DNA of 64,000 bases from Neobacillus sp. SuZ13 (GTDB taxonomy: Bacteria; Bacillota; Bacilli; Bacillales; Cytobacillaceae): positions 2,279,501 through 2,343,500 of the forward strand of contig NZ_CP126107.1 of the NCBI RefSeq assembly GCF_030123365.1, read 5' to 3'. The notes under the pieces were generated by a model that searched no databases, was not told the origin of the DNA, and saw nothing but the letters and a program-made list of their open reading frames with translations. Numbering within the stretch: the first letter of the stretch is position 1; every line of letters begins with the position of its first letter. This document shows, one piece after another, positions 7,697 through 16,311 of this stretch. Position numbers and translations under genes: made by a program.

Positions 7697-9055
7697 ATGA
7701 ACCAGGAAGTACAATCAGTAGTAACTCAAGATTTATCTCAAACAAACAATCTAAACGCTACGAATTTTTCATTGAAGAGTATGCCTAAAGCAACCTTACT
7801 TGTAGTTGTGTTGTGCTGGTTCGCGATGTTAGCGGATGGATATGATTTGGGAATTTATGGTGCAGTTTTACCATCATTAATGGAGTACAAAGACTGGAGT
7901 ATGACACCTGCACAAGCAGGGGCTATCGGTAGTTATGCTCTAGTGGGAATGCTTATCGGTGCCATTTGTGTAGGAACAATTACGGACATAATCGGCCGAA
8001 AGAAGACATTGATTTTTTGTATCATTGTATTTTCCTTATCGATGTGCCTTGTTGCTTTATCCACTTCTCCTGAGATGTTTGGATTATTCCGATTTATTGG
8101 TGGACTTGGACTAGGTGGGGTTATACCTACAGCATCTGCATTAACAATCGAGTATTCTCCTGTGCAACATCGTTCAAAACTGTACGCTATTATGTATACA
8201 GGTTATCCAATTGGAGGAGTCCTTGGTGCTTTATTCTCTATGTTCCTTTTAGAGGATTATAGCTGGAGATTAATGTTTTGGATTGGTGTGACTCCACTTT
8301 TAGTTATTCCTTTTATAATAAAATTACTTCCTGAGTCGATTAGTTTCCTAATGGCAAAGAAAAAATTGACTGAAGCTACCAGTATTGCTCAAAAATATCA
8401 TCTTCCCAATGACTTTGTCCAAAGCCATATAGAGGATGAGAATAAAGGCTCCAGAAACAAATTTGCGGCAATCGCAAGTCTTTTTGCCCGGAAGAATATT
8501 CGGGCAACCATGTTTTTTTGGGTCACCTTCTTTTTGGGCCTGCTTATGATTTATGGTTTGAGTACATGGCTTCCTAAAATGATGAGAGAGGCTGGATATC
8601 CACTTGGACCAAGCTTAGGATTTTTGTTGATGCTTAATTTATCGGCAGCGATTGGTGCTTTAATAGCGGGAACTGTGGCAGATCGATGGGGATCTAAGAA
8701 AATCATTAGTTTATCTTATTTCTTAGCGGGAGTCTCAATTGCCCTATTAAGCATTAAAACATCGATGTTATTGGTGTATTGCTTAGTAGGAGTGGCAGGG
8801 TTTGGAACAATTGGGACAACACTTATTCTTAATGCCTATATTTCCAAATATTTTGAAGCAGAAAACAGAGCCACAGCACTTGGCTGGGCGCTTGGATTTG
8901 GAAGGATTGGTGCGATTTCTGGACCTATTCTCATTGGCTTTTTTATGAGTTCTAATTTGGATTTTTCCATCAATTTTTATCTATTTGCTGTAGCAGGAGT
9001 CCTTGCATCCATCACTATTTTATTTATTCCTAAAAAAGGGAACCTGAAAATTTAG
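7697..9055 (+). CDS. MFS transporter of the aromatic acid:H+ symporter type
   Basis: A 452-residue, 12-helix major facilitator. It has the AAHS/PcaK-BenK features: MLADGYDLGIYGAVLPSL in helix 1, the MFS loop motif GTITDIIGRKKTL between helices 2 and 3, and GTVADRWGSKK in the second half. AAHS proteins import benzoates and hydroxybenzoates, so anthranilate or a related pathway acid is the likely substrate. The start ATG 7697 has AGGGG 8 nt upstream; an in-frame TTG at 7667 lacks an SD. It is the first structural gene of the catabolic island and is separated from the next by a hairpin. Confidence 0.8.
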   Translation: MNQEVQSVVTQDLSQTNNLNATNFSLKSMPKATLLVVVLCWFAMLADGYDLGIYGAVLPSLMEYKDWSMTPAQAGAIGSYALVGMLIGAICVGTITDIIGRKKTLIFCIIVFSLSMCLVALSTSPEMFGLFRFIGGLGLGGVIPTASALTIEYSPVQHRSKLYAIMYTGYPIGGVLGALFSMFLLEDYSWRLMFWIGVTPLLVIPFIIKLLPESISFLMAKKKLTEATSIAQKYHLPNDFVQSHIEDENKGSRNKFAAIASLFARKNIRATMFFWVTFFLGLLMIYGLSTWLPKMMREAGYPLGPSLGFLLMLNLSAAIGALIAGTVADRWGSKKIISLSYFLAGVSIALLSIKTSMLLVYCLVGVAGFGTIGTTLILNAYISKYFEAENRATALGWALGFGRIGAISGPILIGFFMSSNLDFSINFYLFAVAGVLASITILFIPKKGNLKI

Positions 9056-9070
9056 CATTTATCATTCGAA

Positions 9071-9113
9071 AATCAGCCCGCATCATTAGTATAAAGAATG
9101 ATGTGGGCTGATT
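9071..9113 (+). terminator. Hairpin between the MFS gene and the monooxygenase
   Basis: A 17-bp arm pair, AATCAGCCCGCATCATT / AATGATGTGGGCTGATT, with one mismatch and a 9-nt loop. The T-run is poor. It is a terminator or partial terminator that isolates the transporter from the following operon, which has its own promoter. Confidence 0.65.
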
Positions 9114-9156
9114 TATTAGTCTTAATAAAATGAAAATTCTATTTTTTTAGAAAAAA

Positions 9157-9199
9157 TGTTAATCAGACTACACTGACTCAAAAAATTCAATTTTATAAT
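9157..9199 (+). promoter_or_regulatory. Promoter of the anthranilate operon with a Crp/Fnr-type site
   Basis: TGTTAATCAGACTACA (9157-9172) shares its left 9 nt with the palindrome at 7450. A perfect TATAAT is at 9194-9199 with no recognisable -35. Taking the start as 7 nt downstream (about 9206), the site centre is about -41.5, as for activator-dependent class II promoters. Confidence 0.5.
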
Positions 9200-9227
9200 A
9201 AAAATATGAATTTAAAGGAGGATGTTT

Positions 9228-10706
9228 ATGGGAATTCGTACAGGAGCACAGTATATCGAGGCGTTAAAATCTAGGAATCCAGAAGTGTGGTTATCAGGAA
9301 AAAAAGTAAAAAATATCTTTGAAGAGCCAGTTTTTCATCAGCCAATTCTTCAAATTGCAAAGCTATATGATATGCAGCATGATGCCAAGTATCAAGAGGA
9401 CATTACTCATATTTGTGAAGAAACGGGAGAAAGAATTTCAAATGCATTCTTAGTCCCTAAAAGCTACCAAGATCTACAAGCAAGGAGAAGAACGTTCGAA
9501 GAGTTTGCCAAAGCGACATTTGGCTTAATGGGCAGAACCCCTGATTTCTTAAATGTTGTCGTAACATCGATGGCGAGTAATTCCGAGTTCTTAGATAAAT
9601 ACAATCCGGAATGGGGAAAAAATATACGATCCTATTTTAAGCATATCCGTGATAATGATTTATTTTTGACTCATGCCATCATCAATCCGCAAAATGACCG
9701 CAGTAAATCTTCACACGAACAACAGGATATGTTTACCCATCTAGGTGCTGTTAAAGAAACACCTGATGGTTTAATCGTAAGAGGAGCGAAAATGCTAGCT
9801 ACCCTTGCACCAATCACTGACGAAGTAATTGTCTATTCTTTTCCTGGATTTATGCCTGGGGATGAACGTTATGCGCTTGCGTTTGCACTTCCATTAGATA
9901 CGCCAGGTCTTCGCATAATTTGCCGCGAAGCCATGCAAGATGGACAGCGTTCGGTATATGACCACCCATTAGCATCAAGATTCGAGGAAATGGATGCGGT
10001 CCTGGTCTTTAATGATGTTTTAGTCCCTTGGGAGCGTGTATTCCTTTATAACAATGTAGAAGCAGCCAATTTACTTTATCCGAAAACAGGAATCGCTCAG
10101 CAGCCAGCTCATCAGTCTGGTGTAAGAGGGTTAATCAAACTACAATTTGCAACCGAAGTGGCTTGTAAAATCGCCGACTCCATCGGTGTTGATAGTTACC
10201 TTAATGTACAAAATGATTTAGGAGAATTAGTCCAATCGGTTGAATCAATTAGGGCATTGCTCCGAATTTCAGAGTACGAGCATGAAGTAACTGCTACTGG
10301 CGAAGCGATGCCAGCCTATGCCCCACTTGAAACCATTAGAGGATTGCTGCCAAAAATGTACCCACGTGCGATTGAGGTTATACAAATCATTGGTGCAGGT
10401 GGACTATTAATGTCACCTACAGATGCGGATTTCGAGAATCCGGAATTAAGAGAGGATTTAGAGAAGTATTATCTTGGAAGAGAGGGCGTTTCAGCAGAAG
10501 AGCGTGTCCATCTCTTTAAATTAGCATGGGATTTATGCGGTGAAGCATTCGGACAAAGGGTACTTCAATACGAACGCTATTATACTGGAGATCCAATTCG
10601 TAAAAGAGCGATTTTCTATAACAACCACAAAAGGAAAAATTCCTTTGAACTGGCTGATGAAGCCATGAAAATATTTAATCAGAAAAATGAGGTTACTAGT
10701 TTATAA
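9228..10706 (+). CDS. FAD-dependent anthranilate 3-monooxygenase (HpaB family)
   Basis: A 492-residue member of the 4-hydroxyphenylacetate 3-monooxygenase large-subunit family (start [20 protein letters not shown]; family blocks FFTH-like [22 protein letters not shown] and the acyl-CoA dehydrogenase-like helical C-terminus). The next two genes encode an FAD synthetase and a flavin reductase, then 3-hydroxyanthranilate dioxygenase. This is the known composition of the Geobacillus anthranilate 3-monooxygenase (FAD) system, EC 1.14.14.8, which uses FADH2 and O2 to make 3-hydroxyanthranilate. That context outweighs a 4-hydroxyphenylacetate role. ATG 9228 is preferred because AAAGGAGG lies 6 nt before it; an upstream ATG at 9222 abuts the SD. 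Confidence 0.8.
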   Translation: MGIRTGAQYIEALKSRNPEVWLSGKKVKNIFEEPVFHQPILQIAKLYDMQHDAKYQEDITHICEETGERISNAFLVPKSYQDLQARRRTFEEFAKATFGLMGRTPDFLNVVVTSMASNSEFLDKYNPEWGKNIRSYFKHIRDNDLFLTHAIINPQNDRSKSSHEQQDMFTHLGAVKETPDGLIVRGAKMLATLAPITDEVIVYSFPGFMPGDERYALAFALPLDTPGLRIICREAMQDGQRSVYDHPLASRFEEMDAVLVFNDVLVPWERVFLYNNVEAANLLYPKTGIAQQPAHQSGVRGLIKLQFATEVACKIADSIGVDSYLNVQNDLGELVQSVESIRALLRISEYEHEVTATGEAMPAYAPLETIRGLLPKMYPRAIEVIQIIGAGGLLMSPTDADFENPELREDLEKYYLGREGVSAEERVHLFKLAWDLCGEAFGQRVLQYERYYTGDPIRKRAIFYNNHKRKNSFELADEAMKIFNQKNEVTSL

Positions 10707-10738
10707 ATGTCAATTAATAGGAAGAGGAGGTGTGAACG

Positions 10739-11263
10739 ATGCAAACGCTAAAAGATGGAGTTCTGAAACTTGAAGGTTCTGTGATTGCCATTGGTGCATT
10801 TGATGGTGTCCATAAAGGACATCAAGCTGTAATTACACAAGCTGTGGAAAAGAGTCGGTTTAATCAGGTTCCGAGCATTGTCTATACTTTCGATCCGCCT
10901 CCTCGCAATTATTTTAAGGGAGTTCAAATTTTGACAACCATTCAGGAAAAGGTTAGCAGGATCGCGAAGTTAGGTGTTGATTATATAATTGTTGCCAGCT
11001 TCGATGAATGGTATGCGACCAGGCCACCTGAAGATTTTATCAGTGAATTATCTAAGTTAAACCCGGTAGAGATTACAGTGGGTGCTGATTTTCATTTTGG
11101 AAAAAATAGAGAAGGCGATGTGAATCTTTTAGAAAAGTATTTTCATATCAATATCACTCCACCTGTTTATTGTAAAGGCGGAGAACTTATTTCATCTACG
11201 AGAATCCGCCAGTTAATTTCAAATGGAGATTTCCGGCAGTCCTACACTTTACTAGGACTATAA
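10739..11263 (+). CDS. FAD synthetase (RibF nucleotidyltransferase domain only)
   Basis: A 174-residue protein with the nucleotidyltransferase motif GAFDGVHKGHQAVI near the N-terminus, TFDPPPRNYF, and the C-terminal SSTRIRQLISNGD. These are the N-terminal domain signatures of RibF. The riboflavin kinase domain (another 130 or so residues) is absent, so it should adenylate FMN to FAD but not phosphorylate riboflavin. It sits between the FAD-using hydroxylase and its reductase, consistent with supplying extra FAD to this three-component system. The SD GGAGGTG precedes ATG 10739. Confidence 0.8.
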   Translation: MQTLKDGVLKLEGSVIAIGAFDGVHKGHQAVITQAVEKSRFNQVPSIVYTFDPPPRNYFKGVQILTTIQEKVSRIAKLGVDYIIVASFDEWYATRPPEDFISELSKLNPVEITVGADFHFGKNREGDVNLLEKYFHINITPPVYCKGGELISSTRIRQLISNGDFRQSYTLLGL

Positions 11264-11324
11264 ACAGTAGAAAAGTAAATGAAACTACTAGGGTATCACT
11301 CAGCATTAGAAGGGAGTACACACA

Positions 11325-11891
11325 ATGAAGTTATTAGGAATTTCAGGCACAATCATTGGAGCAAAAACGAGTATTGTTGTTCAAAAGGTATTAGAGGAAG
11401 TAAAGAAACATCATCCTAACGTTGAAGTAGAATTGCTTGATTTAAGAGATTATGATGTGCAGTTCTGTGATGGACGAAATCCTTCAAACTATACAGGTGA
11501 CACAAAAAAAGTTCTGGATATTGTTAATTCTGCTGACTTTTATATTATCGGAACACCGATATTCCAGGGATCTTTATCAGGGCCACTCAAAAATTTGTTT
11601 GATTTAATCAATCCAAAGGATTTTCGCAACAAAGTAATCGGTTTTGTCGCAACAGGAGGTACATACCAACATTATCTTGTTATCGAAAATCAATTGAAGC
11701 CGATTGCAGGATTTTTCCGAGCTTTCGTGGCACCAGGCTATGTCTATGTCAATAACAATCATTTTAATAAAGAAAATGAAATCATCGATGCTGAGGTTCA
11801 CACAAGAATTACATCTTTAGCCAAAGAAGTAGTTTTCATGCAGGAGGCATTAAAATCAGCAGAGGAAAAATTTGCAACAGTAAATGGATAA
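11325..11891 (+). CDS. NAD(P)H-dependent flavin reductase (flavodoxin-like fold)
   Basis: A 188-residue NADPH-dependent FMN reductase family protein: an N-terminal beta strand and phosphate loop (LLGISGTIIGAKTSIVV), ELLDLRDYDVQFCDGR, then GTPIFQGSLSGPLKNLFDLI, which holds the flavin ring. The family includes SsuE and azoreductases. In this operon it most likely provides reduced FAD to the anthranilate hydroxylase. GAAGGGAG precedes the ATG. Confidence 0.8.
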   Translation: MKLLGISGTIIGAKTSIVVQKVLEEVKKHHPNVEVELLDLRDYDVQFCDGRNPSNYTGDTKKVLDIVNSADFYIIGTPIFQGSLSGPLKNLFDLINPKDFRNKVIGFVATGGTYQHYLVIENQLKPIAGFFRAFVAPGYVYVNNNHFNKENEIIDAEVHTRITSLAKEVVFMQEALKSAEEKFATVNG

Positions 11892-11925
11892 ACATTCTAT
11901 TAAAAGTTGAGAGGAGAAAATTACT

Positions 11926-12465
11926 ATGAAAAACTCTTTAAAACCAATAAACCTTTGGGGATTTATTGAAGAAAACAAGGATTTACTTAAGCCGCCAGTA
12001 AATAATAAAGTGATTTGGAAGGATTCTGAACTAATGTTTATGGTCCTCGGTGGCCCAAATAAACGACGTGATTTTCATGTGGACCCTTCTGAAGAGATTT
12101 TTTATCAATTAAAAGGTGATTGCTACGTTGAAATTATTAATGCGGAAGGTAAAAGAGAAGTAATTACCGTGAAAGAAGGAGAAGTATTTCATCTCCCACC
12201 AAATGTTCCCCACTCTCCGCATCGGATCGCTGATACAATTGGGATCGTCATTGAACGTGACAGAGCAGATGGGGAATTAGAGGATTTTGTTTGGTTCTGT
12301 GATGAATGTGATCATGAAATGCACCGCGTTACCGTCCAATTAACAAATATTGAAATACAGGTAAAAGAAGCAATTCATGGATTTAACAGTAATTTAGAAC
12401 TGCGGTCTTGTAAGAACTGTGGTCATATTATGCCTGAAGAAGCGAGTGAATGGAAATGCGAGTAG
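11926..12465 (+). CDS. nbaC: 3-hydroxyanthranilate 3,4-dioxygenase
   Basis: A 179-residue cupin, the normal length of bacterial HAAO. Fe(II) ligands are visible as H51, E57 and H96, and the substrate-binding arginines as R47 and R100. The C-terminal rubredoxin-like zinc site is present as CDEC (125-128) and CKNC (162-165). It opens the ring of 3-hydroxyanthranilate to 2-amino-3-carboxymuconate 6-semialdehyde, which the next gene product decarboxylates before it cyclises to quinolinate. The end overlaps the next start, so translation is coupled. Confidence 0.93.
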   Translation: MKNSLKPINLWGFIEENKDLLKPPVNNKVIWKDSELMFMVLGGPNKRRDFHVDPSEEIFYQLKGDCYVEIINAEGKREVITVKEGEVFHLPPNVPHSPHRIADTIGIVIERDRADGELEDFVWFCDECDHEMHRVTVQLTNIEIQVKEAIHGFNSNLELRSCKNCGHIMPEEASEWKCE

Positions 12466-13460
12466 ATTTTCATACACATATCATCGCTGAAAATTTCCCT
12501 GATTTTGCGGCGAAGTACCAAAATGAAAAGTGGCCGGTCCTAAAGCCTACATGCTCATGTGGTGCCAATATCATGGTATCCGGAAAGGTATTCCGTGAAG
12601 TGACCGACCAAGTTTGGAGTCCTGAAAAAAGGATTCACGATATGGATGTAGAAAATGTAGATATACAAGTTTTATCGCCAATTCCCGTTACATTCTCCTA
12701 TTGGGCACCTATAGAAGAAGCGGTAGCTATGGCTAGATTTCAAAATGACTTCATCGCAGAAACAGTAGCTAAACATCCAACCAAGTTTATTGGTTTAGGG
12801 ACGGTACCTCTTCAGGATGTCGAAGAAGCAATTCTTGAACTAGACCGATGTGTACATCAACTTGGCTTAAAAGGAGTTGAGATTGGCACAAATATTAATG
12901 GCAAAAATTTAGATGATGAATCATTAATCGATTTCTTCGCGATGTGTGAGAAATGGAATGTCCCTATATTTATTCATCCATGGGAAACACTTGGCGGAGA
13001 CCGTTTTTCCTCACATAACTTAATGTATACGGTTGGAATGCCAAGTGAAACAGCATTGGCTGCCGCTAGTTTAATCCTAGGCGGTGTTATCGAGAAATTT
13101 CCAGGACTAAAAATTTGTTTTTCTCATGGCGGCGGGTCACTTCCTTACATTCTCCCTAGACTTGATCATGGTTGGAATGTTTGGCCGCATTTACAGCTCA
13201 CGGAACATCCTCCAAGCTTTTATGCCAAGAAATTTTTCTATGATTCAATCGTAAATAACCCTGTTAATATCAAATTTTTAGTCGAAAAATTTGGTGCTGA
13301 ACAAGTCATTATGGGGTCGGATTATCCATTCTTACTGCGGGAAACTCCACCTGGAAAGATTATTGATGACACACTCACCCTCAGTGAAGAACAGAAACGG
13401 GCGATGCTTGGTGAAAATGCACTTAGATTTTTAAATTTACCAGTTAATCTATTAATTTAA
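12456..13460 (+). CDS. nbaD: 2-amino-3-carboxymuconate-6-semialdehyde decarboxylase (ACMSD)
   Basis: A 334-residue amidohydrolase-fold metal enzyme. The N-terminal zinc motif is VDFHTH (residues 3-8), followed by FIHPWE, FSHGGGSLPY and GSDYPF, which carry the remaining His and Asp metal ligands. It removes the carboxylate to give 2-aminomuconate 6-semialdehyde, diverting flux from NAD synthesis to catabolism. ATG 12456 gives the usual short N-terminus; ATG 12450 is an in-frame alternative. Both overlap the end of the dioxygenase gene. Confidence 0.92.
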   Translation: MRVDFHTHIIAENFPDFAAKYQNEKWPVLKPTCSCGANIMVSGKVFREVTDQVWSPEKRIHDMDVENVDIQVLSPIPVTFSYWAPIEEAVAMARFQNDFIAETVAKHPTKFIGLGTVPLQDVEEAILELDRCVHQLGLKGVEIGTNINGKNLDDESLIDFFAMCEKWNVPIFIHPWETLGGDRFSSHNLMYTVGMPSETALAAASLILGGVIEKFPGLKICFSHGGGSLPYILPRLDHGWNVWPHLQLTEHPPSFYAKKFFYDSIVNNPVNIKFLVEKFGAEQVIMGSDYPFLLRETPPGKIIDDTLTLSEEQKRAMLGENALRFLNLPVNLLI

Positions 13461-13480
13461 ACGGAAAAGAGGATGAGAAG

Positions 13481-13957
13481 ATGATAGACAAAGTGTTGAC
13501 TCCAGAAGAGAGATTAGAGGAACTTGGAATAAAGCTGCCGGCTCTCCGCCCCGCATCTGGTAATTATGTTAGCTGTGTACGAACAGGGAATCTAATTTTC
13601 ACATCAGGTCAGGGTACTGATGAATACCGGGGAAAACTTGGTGAGGATGTATCGATAGAAGTAGGCTATCAAGCAGCAAGACAATGTATGCTTAATCTAT
13701 TAGCAGTAATCAAGAATGAACTCGGCGATCTTAACAAAGTGAAACGCATTGTCAAAATCCTAGGTATGGTGAACAGCACGACTGATTTTAAAGACCATCC
13801 TAAAGTTATGAATGGATCCTCCGATTTGTTGGTGGAGGTATTTGGTGAGAAGGGAAGGCATGCAAGATCAGCAATAGGTATGGCACAACTTCCACACAAT
13901 AATGCAGTCGAGGTCGAGATGATTGTAGAAGTTTGGGAAGGTGAAATCATTGAGTAA
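13481..13957 (+). CDS. RidA/YjgF-family 2-aminomuconate deaminase
   Basis: A 158-residue RidA-family protein, longer at the N-terminus than housekeeping RidA (about 125 residues), with LIFTSGQGT and HARSAIGMAQLPHNNAVEVE. 2-Aminomuconate deaminases of Pseudomonas nitrobenzoate pathways (NbaF/AmnD type) belong to this family, and the gene lies between ACMSD and the semialdehyde dehydrogenase. That supports hydrolysis of 2-aminomuconate to 4-oxalocrotonate and ammonia. A general imine-detoxifying role cannot be excluded. The gene end overlaps the dehydrogenase start. Confidence 0.8.
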   Translation: MIDKVLTPEERLEELGIKLPALRPASGNYVSCVRTGNLIFTSGQGTDEYRGKLGEDVSIEVGYQAARQCMLNLLAVIKNELGDLNKVKRIVKILGMVNSTTDFKDHPKVMNGSSDLLVEVFGEKGRHARSAIGMAQLPHNNAVEVEMIVEVWEGEIIE

Positions 13958-15416
13958 GGTCATAGAAAAACAAATACAAATTAACAATGCCAAGTTGTTT
14001 ATCAATGGAGAATATGTAAGCGCTGTTACAGGGGAAACCTTTGACACACTAAATCCAGCTACCAATCAAAAATTAGCTTCTGTTGCAAGTGCTAGTGAGC
14101 AAGATGTAGAAAGAGCAATACAAGTGGCAAAGCGTACCTTTGATAGTGGCATTTGGAGTAAAATGCCCGTCGAAGAAAGAGCAAAGATTCTTTGCCGAAT
14201 GGCGGATCTTGTTATGGACCGAGTCGAGGAGTTAGCGCTAATTGAAACATTAGATGTAGGGAAGCCGATTAGAGAAAGCAGAGATTTTGATATCCCGCGG
14301 GCAGCATCAAACTTAAGATTCTTTGCAGAAATGGCAAAATACATGAATCATGAGCATTACGAACAATCCAAGCATATGAGTTATACCAAATACGCTCCGG
14401 CCGGAGTCACCAGCTTAATCATTCCTTGGAATTTACCATTCATGCAAATGACATGGAAAGCTTCCGCAGCGTTAGCGGCCGGTAATACTGTGATTGTTAA
14501 ACCAGCATCCTATACACCACTAAGTGCAGTCATGTTAGGTGAAATTGCCAACGAAGCAGGATTACCGCCGGGCGTATTGAATATACTGACAGGTCCAGGT
14601 GGAACAGTAGGAACGGCATTGACCACTCATCCTAACGTTCGAAGAATTTCCTTTGTCGGGGAAAGCTCTACTGGGAAAACAGTGATGAGAAATGCAGCAT
14701 CACAGTTAATTCCCGTATCATTAGAATTAGGCGGCAAATCTGCCAATATCGTTTTTGAGGACGCTGATTTGGATGAAGCTGTCGCGGGCTCAATTGAAGC
14801 GATTTTTAGAAATCAAGGGGAAATCTGTTTAGCTGGTTCTCGATTACTAGTGCAAGAATCGGTTTATGATAAATTCCTTGAAAAATTTGTTGCAGCTGCA
14901 AAGAAAATCAAAGTGGGCGATCCATTGGATGAAACGACTGAGATGGGAGCGCTTATATCAAAAGGTCATCTTGAAACAGTTGATAACTACGTGCAAATTG
15001 GAATTTCTGAAGGTGCGAAACTTGCTGTAGGCGGTAAGCGTGTAGTTGGATTGCCACAAGGAAACTTTTACGAGCCAACCGTGCTCTATGATGTTAATAA
15101 CAAAATGAGAGTTGCACAGGAAGAAATCTTTGGCCCAGTATTAGTGGTCATTCCATTTAAAACGGAAGAAGAAGCGATTCAAATCGCCAACGATTCGATT
15201 TATGGTTTGGCAGGAGTTGTTTGGTCAAATGATTTAAGGCGTGCACATCGAGTAGCTTCTCAAATTGATTCAGGCTTATTTTGGATCAATTGCTGGTACT
15301 ATCGCGATTTAAGAACACCATTTGGTGGCTCAAAGGCGAGCGGAATTGGTCGTGAAGGCGGACGTCATAGTTTTGAATTTTACTCAGAGGCCAAGACGAT
15401 TACAATGAAACTATAA
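13950..15416 (+). CDS. 2-aminomuconate 6-semialdehyde dehydrogenase (ALDH family)
   Basis: A 488-residue NAD(P)+ aldehyde dehydrogenase. It has the oxyanion Asn in PWNLPFMQ, the general base Glu in LELGGKSAN, the nucleophile in GEICLAGSR, and EEIFGPV. TTG 13950 is preferred because GGGAAGG lies 8 nt upstream; GTG 13941 is in frame. The order decarboxylase-deaminase-dehydrogenase, with a terminator-like hairpin after it, supports oxidation of 2-aminomuconate semialdehyde to 2-aminomuconate, upstream of the RidA-type deaminase. Related 2-hydroxymuconate semialdehyde dehydrogenases share the family. Confidence 0.85.
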   Translation: MSKVIEKQIQINNAKLFINGEYVSAVTGETFDTLNPATNQKLASVASASEQDVERAIQVAKRTFDSGIWSKMPVEERAKILCRMADLVMDRVEELALIETLDVGKPIRESRDFDIPRAASNLRFFAEMAKYMNHEHYEQSKHMSYTKYAPAGVTSLIIPWNLPFMQMTWKASAALAAGNTVIVKPASYTPLSAVMLGEIANEAGLPPGVLNILTGPGGTVGTALTTHPNVRRISFVGESSTGKTVMRNAASQLIPVSLELGGKSANIVFEDADLDEAVAGSIEAIFRNQGEICLAGSRLLVQESVYDKFLEKFVAAAKKIKVGDPLDETTEMGALISKGHLETVDNYVQIGISEGAKLAVGGKRVVGLPQGNFYEPTVLYDVNNKMRVAQEEIFGPVLVVIPFKTEEEAIQIANDSIYGLAGVVWSNDLRRAHRVASQIDSGLFWINCWYYRDLRTPFGGSKASGIGREGGRHSFEFYSEAKTITMKL

Positions 15417-15425
15417 GAATAGGAT

Positions 15426-15453
15426 AAAAAGTGGCTGTTTGGCCACTTTTTAT
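15426..15453 (+). terminator. Intra-operon hairpin terminator or attenuator
   Basis: AAAAAGTGGC pairs with GCCACTTTTT with a short loop, leading into T-rich sequence. It lies between the dehydrogenase and the hydratase, so it may reduce expression of the distal genes. Confidence 0.65.
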
Positions 15454-15486
15454 CTATTAAAATAGAAAAGGAAGGTGTAGGAATAA

Positions 15487-16266
15487 ATGGAAATATTAGT
15501 AGAAAGAATTGCGAATGAATTAATCGATGCAGAAAGTCATCAATATTCTGTCGCACCACTAACGGAGCGCTATTCCGAGCTAACCGTAAGTGATGCCTAT
15601 CAAATCCAACTCGAAGTCATCGGTAAAAAGTTAAAAGAAGGACATGTAGTGATAGGCAAAAAGGTTGGGCTTACAAGTAAAGCAATGCAACAAATGCTAG
15701 GTGTAGATGAGCCTGATTACGGCCACCTGTTGGATATTATGAAAATGGCTGATGAAGCAACGGTAAAAATAGCTGATTTTATCAGTCCTAAGGTTGAAGC
15801 GGAAATCGGTTTTATTTTGGAACAAGACTTGGTTGGTCCAAATGTGAATTATCTGGATGTGTTAATGGCTGCGAAATATGTTGTGCCAACTCTCGAGATT
15901 ATTGACAGCAGAATCTGTGATTGGAAAATTAAATTGGTTGATACCGTTGCAGATAATGGTTCGTCTGCTAGAGTAGTAGTTGGGAAAAAGATGAGCACCA
16001 TTGAAGGCTTGGATTTGCGAACTCAAGGAATGGTCCTTTATAAAAATGATGAACTTTTGGCCACAGGATCTGGAACAGCAGCGCTAGGACACCCGGCACA
16101 AGCAGTCGCATGGTTAGCCAATAAATTGCATGAATTCGGGATTACTCTTAAAGCAGGTGAGTTAATTCTTCCAGGAGCACTTTCCGGTGCTATTGCAGTA
16201 AAAGAAGGCGACAGGATAGTAGCAGATTTCGGCCCATTAGGTACTGCATCTGTTTCATTTGAGTAA
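15487..16266 (+). CDS. 2-oxopent-4-enoate hydratase (DmpE/XylJ-like)
   Basis: A 259-residue member of the hydratase/decarboxylase family: VIGKKVGLTSKAMQQMLGV near residue 60, VEAEIGFIL, then LEIIDSRICDWKIKLVDTVADN with the metal-binding acidic residues, and AALGHPAQAVAWLAN. The IGKKxGxTSKAxQxMLGV and DWKIK segments resemble XylJ/DmpE hydratases more than decarboxylases. It would add water to 2-oxopent-4-enoate to give 4-hydroxy-2-oxovalerate. The following gene is the family's other branch, and in meta-cleavage pathways the two act as a complex. Confidence 0.82.
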   Translation: MEILVERIANELIDAESHQYSVAPLTERYSELTVSDAYQIQLEVIGKKLKEGHVVIGKKVGLTSKAMQQMLGVDEPDYGHLLDIMKMADEATVKIADFISPKVEAEIGFILEQDLVGPNVNYLDVLMAAKYVVPTLEIIDSRICDWKIKLVDTVADNGSSARVVVGKKMSTIEGLDLRTQGMVLYKNDELLATGSGTAALGHPAQAVAWLANKLHEFGITLKAGELILPGALSGAIAVKEGDRIVADFGPLGTASVSFE

Positions 16267-16311
16267 GAGAGTTTTTCACCGAATATAAATAATAAAAGTG
16301 GAGGTTCCATT

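Noticed and set aside
9228..10706. 4-hydroxyphenylacetate 3-monooxygenase as the specific function
   Set aside because: The family match is real, but no other hpa genes are present; the FAD synthetase, flavin reductase and 3-hydroxyanthranilate dioxygenase beside it point to anthranilate.
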